Source: Salminus brasiliensis
Taxonomy: Eukaryota; Chordata; Actinopteri; Characiformes; Bryconidae
Direction: 5' to 3'
Length of the DNA: 64,000 nucleotides
Assembly (NCBI RefSeq): GCF_030463535.1
Contig: NC_132900.1
Coordinates: 28,593,956 to 28,657,955, forward strand
Shown one piece after another: positions 1 to 11,700 of this stretch. Below the pieces are notes generated by a model, which worked only from the letters and a program-made list of their open reading frames with translations, ran no database searches and was not told the DNA's origin. Position numbers and translations under genes: made by a program. How positions within the stretch are numbered: the stretch's first letter is position 1; each line of letters begins with the position of its first letter.

Positions 1-1740
1 GTTGGCCAACGGCAGTTGCTGGGAGACGCGATTTGAATGTCTTAACGGTCCGTCTCGCGCTCGGTTAGGAGAGGCGCTGGGGCTCCGGCGGTCTGTCCGT
101 CAACACCGAAAGCTGGAGAACGGGTATCGTGAAGGGAAGAGCTGGCATCTCCGCCATCCCCCCCTGCGCTCGGGATGCAGCAGCTGGATGGAGGCGCAGT
201 GCATCAGTCCCCCTTAACCCCACCGCAGCCTGCTCCGGCTTCGGATACAGTGGCTGCTGGAGGGAGGCGCAGTGCATCACGGTGGTGGTCGATTCGATTC
301 GCCAACGAATCGTTTCTGACCGAACTGCTCATTTAAGTGAGTCGAGGGAGTCGAACAGGGGTTTGCTTTATTCTTGATTGTTTATTTATACTTTATCTAT
401 CATTTATTTTTACTTTATTTATACTTTATTCTCCAACACGTCAATTCTCGTCTCCTGCTGTACATAAGTACAATTAAATAATTTGATTGTATACTTATAC
501 ACAATAACAAGCATACTAATAATAATAACTACTACTACTATTATTATTAATAATAATAATAAAATTAAAATAAATAATTAAAACTATTTAGCCTATTATT
601 TAGCAATTGACTTATGCTATGTCACTAAGCACTAGCAGGCGGGGCCAAATCATCTCAGCCAATAATATCACGTTTCACCTTCCCCACCCACCACTTATAA
701 CTGAGCAACAATGCTTAGCTAGCTCAGTGATGCACCCTAATACAGTGTTTTTAAAATTGGCACAAATAAATATGACTGATACACTTTTTTATTTAATCAA
801 CTCACTCTGCAAAGCTGCAAGGCAATGCCCCATAATCCTTGTTGCGTCACACTGCAGCATTCAAACTTTGTATTCTTATACTTTGCCTAAATTGTGCAAA
901 TGATTCATTCATGCTTTTAATGAACAGCTTTCAGTGGACTGAATAAACGATGGATAGGTTAATTGATATGAAGCGAAACTAAAGCCTGTGAACTGCTGTG
1001 AATCGGACGTTAGATTCCTAAGCGCGCTCTGGCCAAAGGAATCGGTTCGTTGAATTGACTCGAGCGTTCCATCACAAATGCATCAGGCAGTTGGGTGCGC
1101 GCAGCGCGTTCACAGGTGAAATCGCGTGTTTCACGTTAACGCTATTAGCTCGTTACCCGCACGGTAGGTCAGAAAACCGGTTTCTGAAGCGGTGGGGCTT
1201 TAATACGTTTTAAAACGACTGTATTAAACAAAAACTCAAGTAAAACTCGTGTTTTGGGGTTCAGCTCGACAATTTGTCGAGTGAGGGCGTACAGAAAGCG
1301 AGCTCCAGAGGAAGAGGACGTAAAGCGATTAGCCGGTGACAGAAAACAAAGACTTTTAGGTCGCCAGCAGCTTTATTACCATGAGGCTGGAGGACGTGGG
1401 CGGCAGCCTGAAGCTTATGGTTTAAACTCCTTCACCACTTCAGTATCAGTATCTATCTATAGGAAGCTAAAGCTGCGTTCACAAGTACCTTTAGTCTTAT
1501 AATGTAATGAAAGTTTAATTAAAAATATATTTAATTGGAGTCATACTAAAAAACTGACTATTTTAATGAATCTATTCTAATGGAGGTGGACTATTTCTGA
1601 TATAATATGGCAGTATGTGGCTCTAAATGCAGCCCCAGTGTCTCACCTAAAATTGACCTGACCTGACCTCTACTAGAGATTTGGGCCTAGGCCTCCATTG
1701 TCACACTGTTAAAATGTCATATAGTGGCTCTGGACTCTGG
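1..1740. other. Gene-free 5' flank; moderately CpG-rich part at 1000-1430
   Basis: I recognise no gene here. An 18-bp string (ggaggcgcagtgcatca and neighbours) occurs near 190 and again near 265, which suggests a 75-bp duplicated unit. Positions 370-600 are AT-rich with short ATT/ACT runs. Positions 1000-1430 are richer in CpG than their surroundings and could be an old promoter, but no exon can be confirmed. A short ATG frame at 1381 (MRLEDVGGSLKLMV then stop) has no convincing splice donor. Confidence 0.5.
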
Positions 1741-1744
1741 TCCT

Positions 1745-2009
1745 ATAGTGGGGCAGTATTGGCTCAGCGGTTAGAGCTCCGGGCTGTCGATAACAGGGTT
1801 GTGGGTTCGATTCCCGGGCTCGGCAAGCTGCCACTGTTGGGCCCTTGAGCAAGGCCCTTTACCCTCTCTGCTCCCCGGGCGCTGGAGTTAGCTGCCCACC
1901 GCTCTGTGTGTGTGTGTACTCACTGCCCCTAACACATGTGTGTGTGTGAGTGTGTTCACTACCAGATGGGTTAAATGCGGAGGACACATTTCGCTGTACA
2001 CTGTACAGA
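1745..2009 (+). repeat. tRNA-derived SINE, copy 1
   Basis: A tRNA-like head carries a box-A-like stretch (tggctcagcggttagagc, near 1759) and a box-B-like stretch (gggttcgattccc, near 1803). A body with ttgagcaaggccctttaccc and a GT-rich segment follows. The 3' part reads gggttaaatgcggaggacac. This is the standard layout of a fish tRNA-SINE. It is followed at once by a second copy. Confidence 0.85.
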
Positions 2010-2011
2010 AA

Positions 2012-2240
2012 AGTTGGGGCAGCGGTTAGAGCGCCGGGATATCGATAACAGGGTTGTGGGTTCGATTCCCGGGCTTGGCAAGCTGCCACTGTTGGGCCCT
2101 TGAGCAAGGCCCTTTACCCTCTCTGCTCCCCGGGCGCTGGAGTTGGCTGCCCACCGCTCTGGGTGTGTGTGTGTGAGTGTGTGTTCACTACCAGATGGGT
2201 TAAATGCGGAGGACACATTTCGCTGTACAGTGACAAATAC
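2012..2240 (+). repeat. tRNA-derived SINE, copy 2 (adjacent, same orientation)
   Basis: This nearly repeats the preceding element from the box-A region (agcggttagagcgcc, near 2021) through box B and the shared body to aaatgcggaggacacatttc. It lacks the first few bases of copy 1. Either two independent insertions or a tandem duplication of one element would explain the pair. Similarity in the body is high enough to suggest a fairly young age. Confidence 0.85.
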
Positions 2241-2983
2241 GTGCATTTTTATCCTTTGAAAGTTGTCCTCTTCTGTGATGTCCTGCTCCAGCTAAAGCTA
2301 GAAACACTGAATGATATGTGTCATATTTTAAAGTTTAATATTTTGATATTTATCCTGCAGTGCCTTGCTCAGTGGATGAGAGCAGTCATTTGATACCACA
2401 ACAAAAATGTCTGCCTGTTTGAGAGGGTCTGTCCTTTAAAAAAATAAATATATAAAATACTTTATCTGATTTATACGACATATTGTAATAGTACTGGGCA
2501 TGTACACCATACTGAGGCATACCTGATGTCTCATCAGTCAAAATTTCCTTTAAAAGTCAGTGTGTAATATTCGCTAGATTTATTTATGGGACTGTATATT
2601 TATATATTTCATTCATTTGAATATTTATTATATTTATTTAAGCTTTGCCTGTATAAGTGAACCATAATATACCATCACTACAGAATACTTTAAGATATGC
2701 TCACTAATCTGAAGACCATTGACAATTTTCTCAGATGCTCTGATGCTCCAGGTCTAGCTTCAAACCTGCAGCCAGAAACCTGCACTCGTCCTTATGTGTG
2801 TGTGTGTGTGTGTGTGGTTATGACACAAGTTATATTATATTTTTACAGGCTTATTTAAACAGGTTATTTTTATTAATGTCTCATGCAAATAGGTGTGGCA
2901 CCATCAGAAAACACTCTGCAGGCTGAAACACTCCTTATAACTTAGCGTGAATGGGCGGAGCTAAACAGTGGCATGCTGAAAGA

Positions 2984-3023
<40 letters not shown>

Positions 3024-3070
3024 GTAGTTTATGGGTTGGTTTATAGTGTGTATAGTGTTTGGTGTCCACA
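2241..3070. other. Gene-free AT-rich stretch with microsatellites
   Basis: No gene is seen. It contains a (GT)n run at about 2797-2816 and an (AT)n run at 2987-3020. The ORFs crossing these repeats are repeat translations. Confidence 0.6.
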
Positions 3071-3225
3071 GTTTTTGTGTAGTCTCTTTCGCAGACTAGG
3101 GTTCGACTCCCTGGTTGGGCAAGCTCACCACTCTGCACCAATAAGCGTCTTTGGGCAAAACTCTTAACATGATATTTATGTTTAATATGATGTAAGTCAC
3201 TCTTGCTGTAAATGAAATGCAGCTG
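3065..3225 (+). repeat. Degenerate SINE fragment
   Basis: A box-B-like string (agggttcgactccctgg, near 3099) is followed by a body with caccaataagcgtctttgggcaa and a decayed tail (gtaagtcactcttgctgtaaatg). It matches the layout of the SINE at 9776-9990 but is more worn. Confidence 0.6.
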
Positions 3226-4070
3226 CAATGGTGGGATCCAGGCCAAGAGCTTTGTATGATGAACAAAGCCAAATTATGGTCATCACTGCCCCCTGGTGGC
3301 CTGGCAGCATCAATGCATGTTGTACTGATCCACTTTTTTGTAAATCGATATTTCCTGCAATCCAGTACGAAGTGCACTGCTGACAGCTAACCATTTCTCA
3401 TTATCTGTATAACGCTCTGGTATAGCCGGGCCAAAATAGGAAAAGACCCCTAGGTCATGGCATCATTAGCACAGAGTCATCATTCACCATGACTGCTCAT
3501 AATCACATGACTCACCATGTAAAGTCAACCAATCCTGACATTTCCCTCAGGAAAAAACCCAAACGCTTACTATAACCAACAAGCTATTTTTAGTGTTGAG
3601 CAAAATCTAAGCCTATATATTCTTAATAAGCACATCTGAAATGAATGATGTAATCATAACACCATCATTTCAACCCATAAACCCATTTAAAAAAATGTCT
3701 CTCTCCCCACATTTGCATATCTCCTCCTCCTCAGCCTACAGACAGGTTTGCCCCATGCTTTTAAGTTGAAGTTACAAGAGGGGTTTCAGCCTGGACTAAT
3801 AATTGAATGAGGCATGATACCAGGCCAGCCAATCGTAACAGAGATTACGCGCATAAATCAGTCTTAAAGGCACAGTAACAAAAGCAACTCTTCATTTCTT
3901 TTCTAAAAGGCATAGAGGATGGAAAATAGTAACCTGATAATATTTATGTTTGTTTTTGCTGCATGTTAAATGTTAAAAATGGAGCTTGCGGGAAAAATAA
4001 AAAAGCAAGAAAAATGTAGGATATAAGCCCTTTAACCCTTTAAACTCTAATAACTTTTATATGGGTCTAT
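3226..4070. other. Gene-free stretch
   Basis: No gene, RNA gene or clear repeat is recognised. The sequence is moderately AT-rich single-copy-looking DNA. Confidence 0.5.
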
Positions 4071-4094
4071 AATTCAGTTCCTCACAACATAAGT

Positions 4095-5045
4095 TACATA
4101 GTAGTTTCACAGGAGTTACTGAATAATTTAAAGCAGTTACTGAATAATTAATAGCAGTTATTGAATAATAAATAGTAGTTACTGAATAATTTATAGCAGT
4201 TACTGAATATTTTATAGCAGTTACTGAATAATGAATAGTAGTTACTGAATAATGTATAGCACTCACTAAATAATTTATAGCAGCTATTGAATAATTCATA
4301 GCAGTTACTGAATAATTAATAGTGGTTACTGAATAATGTATAGCACTCACTAAATAATTTATAGCAGCTATTGAATAATTCATAGCAGTTACTGAATAAT
4401 TAATAGTGGTTACTGAATAATGTATAGCACTCACTACATAATTTATAGCAGCTACTGAATAATTAATAGCAGCTACTGAATAATTAATAGCAGTTACTGA
4501 ATAATTAATAGTGGTTACTGAATAATGTATAGCACTCACTACATAATTTATAGCAGCTACTGAATAATTAATAGCAGCTACTGAATAATTAATAGCAGTT
4601 ACTGAATAATTAATAGTGGTTACTAAATAATGTATAGCACTCACTACATAATTTATAGCAGCTACTGAATAATTAATAGCAGCTACTGAATAATTAATAG
4701 CAGTTACTGAATAATTAATAGTGGTTACTAAATAATGTATAGCACTCACTACATAATTTATAGCAGCTATTGAATGATTTATAGCAGCTACTGAATAATT
4801 TATAGCACTCACTAAATAATTTATAGCAGTTACTGAATAATTAATAGCAGCTACTCAATAACTTATAGCACTCACTAAATAATAGATAGCAGCTACTGAA
4901 TAATTAATTGCAGTTACTGAAAAATGTTTAGCATTCATTCAATAATTTATAGTGGTTACTGAATAATTTATAGCAGCTACTGAATAATTAGCATAAGTTA
5001 CTAAAAAATGTATAGCACTCATTAAATAATTTATAGCAGCTAACT
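4095..5045. repeat. Minisatellite with 21-bp unit and higher-order structure
   Basis: About 45 tandem copies of a 21-bp unit (consensus agcagttactgaataatta followed by at). A variant unit beginning agcactcact recurs at 4258, 4342, 4426, 4531, 4636, 4741, 4804, 4867 and 5014, with a related agcattcatt at 4930. Spacings are 84, 84, 105, 105, 105, 63, 63, 63 and 84, all multiples of 21. The array therefore grew by copying blocks of 3, 4 or 5 units. Because 21 is divisible by 3, the minus strand stays open for 251 codons. That frame is a repeat artefact. Confidence 0.95.
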
Positions 5046-5480
5046 GAATAACCTGGTCTAAAAATGTAATTGTTTGGCATTCAAACCACTGAAAAACCTG
5101 TGAAAACAAAATGGAAATTGTATATAAATTAAATTCTGTGATTAATCATTCAATTATAGAATTACATATGAATAATTGTGTAAATTGCATGTATATAAAA
5201 ATCAAGACTAAGAGGTAAAGGAATAGTTTTTTGGCCATACAGCAAACACATCATCAGCCTATTAGTCAGTATAAGCTTCCATTATTTAGTAGCTACACCA
5301 GCCTCATAGCTCTAGTGCAAAATTAAAGAAGCAAAATGAGAACATTTCTTGGGTGACCAACTGCATTTGGGTTGAGTGGGGAAAAGTGTATAAATTTGAT
5401 GTTTCACCAAAGGATCCCTTTAATGCCAGCTTTCTTTGTTGTTGTTGTTGTTGTTGCTCATTTACAGTTCATTTGCTTGT
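5046..5480. other. Gene-free stretch upstream of the LASP2-type gene
   Basis: AT-rich with a short (ttg)n run near 5439-5455. No coding signal. The distal promoter of the downstream plus-strand gene may start here. Confidence 0.4.
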
Positions 5481-5489
5481 GTTCTGCAG

Positions 5490-5717
5490 GCTGTTCATGC
5501 TCTGTTCGTGCGCCTCGGCGGGGAATGGCTTGGCACGGATTCACATCAGGCTCGTCCTCATTCCCAGTGCCTTCCAGAGACTCAGCAAACGCCCCCATAA
5601 GCCGAGCATCCAACGCAACTTCAATCTCTCACTGCTAGAGGAAGCAGGCAGGCAGCGTTGAAGCGCACTAAACCCGCAGCGGTTTAGTCAGCAGTGATCC
5701 GGATCTAATGCTCCACG
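5490..5717 (+). promoter_or_regulatory. Probable proximal promoter and 5' UTR of the LASP2-type gene
   Basis: GC and CpG content rise just before the start codon (cgtgcgcctcggcgggg near 5507, ccgcagcgg near 5673). No TATA box is evident. The transcription start is not determined; this is inferred only from composition and position before the first coding exon. Confidence 0.4.
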
Positions 5718-8700
5718 ATGAACCCTCACTGCGCGCGCTGTGGCAAAATAGTCTACGCTACTGAGAAGGTGAACTGCCTGGACAAGGTAGGTATATGTTC
5801 TCCCTGCTTCTCCCTGCTGGTTATTTCAGTGCATGTGACTGTGTGTCATATAATGGATGTGTGGATGATATGCATGCACGCTTGTTTGTTTGTTTGTTTG
5901 TTTGTTTATTTATTTCTCAGTACTGGCACAAGGGATGCTTCCACTGCGAGGTGTGCAAGATGACCCTCAACATGAACAACTACAAAGGATACGAGAAGAA
6001 GCCCTACTGCAATTCGTATGTAGCCAAGCATCCTCATTATCACATAAAGTCAGCAGAACTGTACACGTGCCATCCCTGCCTCCACAGAGCTCTCTTTAGA
6101 TGATCTGCAAGCACGCGAGGTGGACCAACAGTCCATGTTGCCTTGTTAAATATAGACCATGCTTTGATTTCTGTGTAGCACTTTAGAGCTACTGATGTTA
6201 CGCCAGTTTGCTGCACAGAAAGCATAATTCATGCGCCTCTGCCAGCTCTTGAGCAGGCTATTTTAAAGCTCCCCATAAACAGAGCTTTCTGTCCCCTCAA
6301 GGCACTACCCCAAACAGACGTTCACCATCGTGGCCGACACCCCCGAGAACCTCCGACTGAGACAGCAGAGTGAGCTGCAGAGTCAGGTAGGGTCGCAACT
6401 CTCCCACTGTTCTCTAGAGGAACTGTTGTTTCGTGAGTGGTGTGGTAAAGCAGCATTGTGGAGCATTCTTACCGTGAAATAGCAGCTTCAGAATTTCTGA
6501 ATGTATGGCATTTCAGGTCTTACGACACTGTATGACACTGTAGACTTATCCATAAAAATATACAAATGTACAATGCCTGCTAACACCGTGTTTAGCTATG
6601 TGGTCTACTGTTGTCTCTTTGTTTTTTGTGTTGTGGACAGAAGCCACGTAAGCAAGTCTATTAGAGACTGGTTATAGAGACGCTTTAAATGAGGAGACCG
6701 GGAACTTGTTGAAATATGAATGGGAGTTCTCGTAACGCTCAACTTGGCGTCTGTTTACGGATAAAGTCTCACCCTTCAACAAAAACAGCCAATCAGCTTC
6801 CAGCTAGCCCTTTCTTTCCAGCAATGGCAGATCACGTACTGAACGTTTTTTTAATGCAGTGAACTGTATTTCCGAATATTTTGCCTACGTACATTTATTT
6901 TAAAGAATATGGGGAACAATTAGACATAGATATGTAGCACATCTTAAAAGTTAAGTATTAGCAAATATACATTTAACATAGAGTGTACAAGTTTTATAGT
7001 TTTATATTTAATACACAGTAAAGATGCAGATGGATTACTTGATTTTTTTTAAATGTGTGATATATATATATATATATATCACACATTTAAAAAAAAATCA
7101 AGTGTGCTAATTTTACGACATTGGATAAATGGCATTAAGAAATGGGAATTTGCCATTAATAGGCTGTTTGTCGCTATGTGGTCTACTGTTGTCTCTTTGT
7201 TTTGGACAGAAGCCACGTAAGCAAGTCTATTAGAGACTGGTTATAGAGATGCTATAAATGAGGAGACCGGGAAAATTCAAAATATGAATGGGAGTTCCCG
7301 TAACGCTCAACTTGGCGTCTGGTCTCACCCTTCAACAAAAACAGCCATTCAGCTTTCAGCTAGCCTTTTTTTCAGCAATGGCAAGGTTTTTTATGCAGTG
7401 ACCTGTATTTCAGAATATTTTACCTACATACTTTTATTTTTTAATATATGGGGAACTATTAGACACAGATATGCAGAGCATCTTAAAAGTGAAGTATTAT
7501 CAAATATACATTTAAGATGAAGTTTTATAGGTAAAATACACAGTAAAGATGCAGATAAATCATTTGATATATATCTTGTATAGCAAAAAAAAAACATGTA
7601 AAACATCTATATTCAATAAAATATATTCATTGGCCAATTTCATATATGCCAAATATATGTAAAAAATACATTTAAAATGTATGTGCCTTATTGCATATGT
7701 TTATTTGATTCTTTAAACATCTTAAAATTTAGAAGTGCATCATAAAAGGTTTACTATGCTGCAACTGTACTCCGCTGCTGACGTCTGCTGCTAAATTCCA
7801 GAAACTATTGAGAGGAAACTCCACAGTCCACCATTTCTATAAAAAAAGATGAGTTTCCATTACTTAGCTAAGTTAGTCCCAGTGCAAAACAAAAGAAGCT
7901 AGCTAACTACACACAAAAACTTGCCTTAGCTGATCAACTACATTTAGGGCAGGGGGCAGATGTGTGGATCTGATTTTTAGCTGTTCCGTAAAGACAGAAT
8001 TAAAGGATGATAGTATAAACAGGTATTAACAGGGTGGCTATTAGCAGAATGAATGTAACAGTGATATACAGTATTCACTATATGTCCAAACGCTGCTAAC
8101 TTAAGCATGTAACATTGGTGGAACACGCTAAAGCTTGGGTCATGTTTGTGTAAAATCCTGTAATAGTACAAGTTCGCCTCAGTCCACATGCTTCTTTACC
8201 TTTCCGTGACGGTTCTGTATCTCTCAGCTTGTCCAGGAATGCATGTAGAAAGCTTGTGCTTGTCATTGGCTCAAATCGCATACTGCTGCTTTAAAGGAAT
8301 AGTTGATCAAAAATGATGATAAGGCACGATTGTTTGCATTTTTATTGCAAACTACATGCGACTTCTTTGAATTCCTGATTAATTCCACCACAAATATGGA
8401 ATATGACATTTTCAGAACACATAAATCACAGGCAATTAAATCAACATGTAGTTTTTTATTTTGATACATGAGGAAACGCAACAGGAAGTAGCCAGATTAC
8501 ATTACATTCATATTGTCATTATTAAACAGGAAACCCATGATCTCTTCTGGATTACACTTCGATTTAATGTAACCTCCTCCCCAAATCTAAGTGCACTTAA
8601 AAAAAAGCCCAAGCAACAAGCAACAAGACACAGCAGATCAAGCGAAGAGGTAACACAATCAGGGAGCGAGAGCCTCTGCTCGTGCGGGGAGTGCTTTGGT

Positions 8701-11700
8701 TGCCAGTGTGAGGCTGGGTGTGACACTTTGAGGTCAGCATGGAGAAAAGCAAGGCAGCTGTCCGCTCGGCAGTGTGCTGGCCGATCCCCCTCGATTCTCC
8801 ACCTGGCAACTCGGGACACGCTGCCAAGCCCCTGTTGTTCAGGTTCTAGCCCAGGCTCCCGGACAAACACTTCACAGAAACTAGCAACCAGGACACGTGT
8901 TTGTAAAATCACTCTGATTTTTTTGCAGCATTTTGGCTTAATGTGAGTCTCAACAGATCGGAAATCGTCCAGCTCGACTCTGGCCGACTCTGCTCCTCAC
9001 CTTTATCAGGAATAAGGATGGCTGTGTGCAGCCTCTTCAGGCAGGGCTGCATTCGTGTTGGCAATGGTCAGAGTTCCCTCATCAGAAAGACACTGAGCTA
9101 ATAAATAGCCAATAGGGAGACTAAGATGATACAGGGACTTCTGGACAAACTGGTGGGGCTATACTCTGGTAATCGGTCCTTAGACCATTTGAGGGGTTAA
9201 TAATTTTTTTTTTTTCAATGAAGAAACAATGAATGAGCAAGTGTCCCAATAGTTTTGCCTATATAGTGTATATATCACACATACTAGAATCATCAAATTC
9301 ATGGGTTACAGAATCCAGTCTTCTGTTGTAACGCCTCAAACATTCCTGATTTCTCCTTCTCCTCTGATCCGCAGGTGAAGTACAGGAAGGATTTTGAAGA
9401 GAGTAAGGGCCGCGGGCTCAGATTTCTCGTGGACACACCAGAGCTGCAGAGACTGAAGAAAGCCCAGGATCAGATCAGCAATGTCAGTCCTGAGCATGAA
9501 GTTCGCTCATTCACAGTTCTCAGGCAGTTGTGTCATTTAAATGAGTTTGTCTCTTAAATGGTTATTGTTCTGGGACAGGGGGGGTGGTGGACCCCAGAGC
9601 AGAGCCCCTGGTTTATTTAGTTATTTAAAACAGGGAGATAAATAAATAAATAAACTGAGAAATGAACCATTAGAAAGGTGAACAGGAGACAAGGATGATG
9701 GACTTCTCTTTACCAGTGTACCATCTGCCCCTCTACAAAGGTGCAGCACGGAGCCACTGTTTGGGAGAGCTTTTATGGTTGGTGTGGCGCAACAGATAAC
9801 ACCACTAACTGACAGTAAGCTAGCACACAATGTGGGAGACTGGGGTCGATTCCCGGTCCGGGGGACTATGCTGCGCTACACCAATAGGAGTCCTTGGGCA
9901 AGACTCCTAACATTACGTTGGCCCACCTCTGTAATACAAGTAACCTTGTAAGTCACTCTGGATAAGAGCATCAGCTAAATGCTGTAAATGTAATACAGAG
10001 CTCAGCAGGTGTGTCTGATCAGCAGTAATCAGTGCTGGGACTTCTGGGAAATGGAGTTTTCAGAGCTACTCCCAGCCGCTTTCTTACTATACTGCATTGC
10101 CCCCTTGCTGGTGACTGGTGGTGTTGACTGAACCCTTACACTTAAACACAATTAAAGATTATTATGCAGTGAATACATGGTAAACAGTGCAAACTGGTTG
10201 AGTTCTTCCTCGACCATTAGAGGAGTTAGGAAAGCAGGTCTGGAACCTTGATTCCGTGCAGGAACTGCAGGCTTATTATTTAGTGACTATGATAAACAAT
10301 TTAGAGATGGCTACAATTCTTGAGGTTTAAGGGGATTAACAGGCCTGCTGGGATAAACTAAAGATCTAAATCATCTTCACCTGACCACAGAACACTAAGG
10401 GCTGGTTTCCCAGACATGGATTATGTCCAGTCCTGGAGAAAACAGCATTCTGAGAGGGGATTCCCAATGCAATAAAAAGAAAATGTATTCTGGGACAGTG
10501 GTTCCCAGGTACGCCATTGAAGGACCCCCTGCCCTGCTCCCAATAGACCTTATGCAGTAATTCAGCTCGTTAACGAGCCCTTCCTGAAGGGTTGAAAATG
10601 TACTGGGTAAGGGGTCCTCCGGGACAGGGGTCGGGAACAGCAGGCCTAGACTGGAGACCTGGCCCTCTGTTTTTCCACTTACGGTTGTCTTTTCCCCATG
10701 CAGGTTAAATATCATAAGGATTTCGAGGTGCCAGGGTTGCATGGCGTCACTCAGGGGGCACAAGGGGCTTATCTGGTGCGAGCACAGGGGAGGCCCAACC
10801 ATCAGACCATGGGGAGCAGCGCAGCACAGCAGGGTGTCCATCAGTACATCATGGACGTAGATCGGAGGCCAGGGGTCATTGTGGGTGAGCCCAGCTCCTT
10901 CAAAACGAGTACCACTGAACAAACCAGCTGTGAGAAAATGTGTAGATGGTTCTAGATTAAAAAATTATACTTAATATAATGACGTATACAGTACACATGC
11001 ATTGCATGCTTTCTCACTGCCATGTTTCTGTCCGTTCCTTTGCAGCCCCTGTTCTGCCTGGGGCGTACTACTCAACTGGACACAGCCAGGGTCACAGCTA
11101 TATGCATCAGGCCAGCATGCACTCCCTGAGGTCCATGCAGCTGCGATCACATCCAGCAACCATGGTGAGCCCTTATTCAACTGACCACAATAAGCTTTTT
11201 TGTGCAGCGTGGGCCTCGTTAAGCGTCTCATGGCTCCCTACGCCCTACATAGTGCACTACATAGTGCACCGATCAGCCATAATATTAAAGCCAACTGACA
11301 GATGAAGTGAATAACACTGAGTATCTGGTTATAATGGCATCTGTCAAGGGGTGGGATCTACATATTAGGCAGTAAGCAAGTGAACAGTCAGTTTTTGAAA
11401 GTGAAGTTGATGTTGGGAGCAGAAAAAATGGTCTAAGAATCTGAGCCACTTTGAAAAGAACTACATAGTGGCGGCTAGACGACCAGGTCAGAACCTCTCC
11501 AAAACATCAGACAGGTCTTCTGGGGTGTTTCTGGTATGCAGTGGTCAGTACGAACCAAAAGTGCTCCAAGAAAGGACACCAAGTGAACTGGCGACAGGAT
11601 CATGGGTGGCCAACGTTCATTAAGGCGATCCAAGGAGGTCCCACCTCCCAACTTACAGGGCTTAAAGGATATGCTGCTAATATATTGAATATATATTGTG

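Noticed and set aside
1745..2240. tRNA genes suggested by A and B boxes
   Set aside because: The boxes belong to tRNA-derived SINEs. No foldable full tRNA with an anticodon arm is present.
4057..4812. 251-codon minus-strand ORF of INYSVAA-type repeats
   Set aside because: It is the translation of the 21-bp minisatellite. The period is divisible by 3, so the frame stays open without selection.
4095..5045. CRISPR-like array of repeats
   Set aside because: There are no unique spacers. The sequence is a eukaryotic minisatellite of contiguous variant units.
8461..8946. 161-codon plus and 134-codon minus ORFs in intron 3
   Set aside because: There is no domain, no splice support and both strands are open. 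Kept only as a repeat-free island.
10395..10922. 175-codon minus-strand ORF
   Set aside because: It is antisense to exon 5 of the LASP2-type gene and flanking intron, with no recognisable domain.
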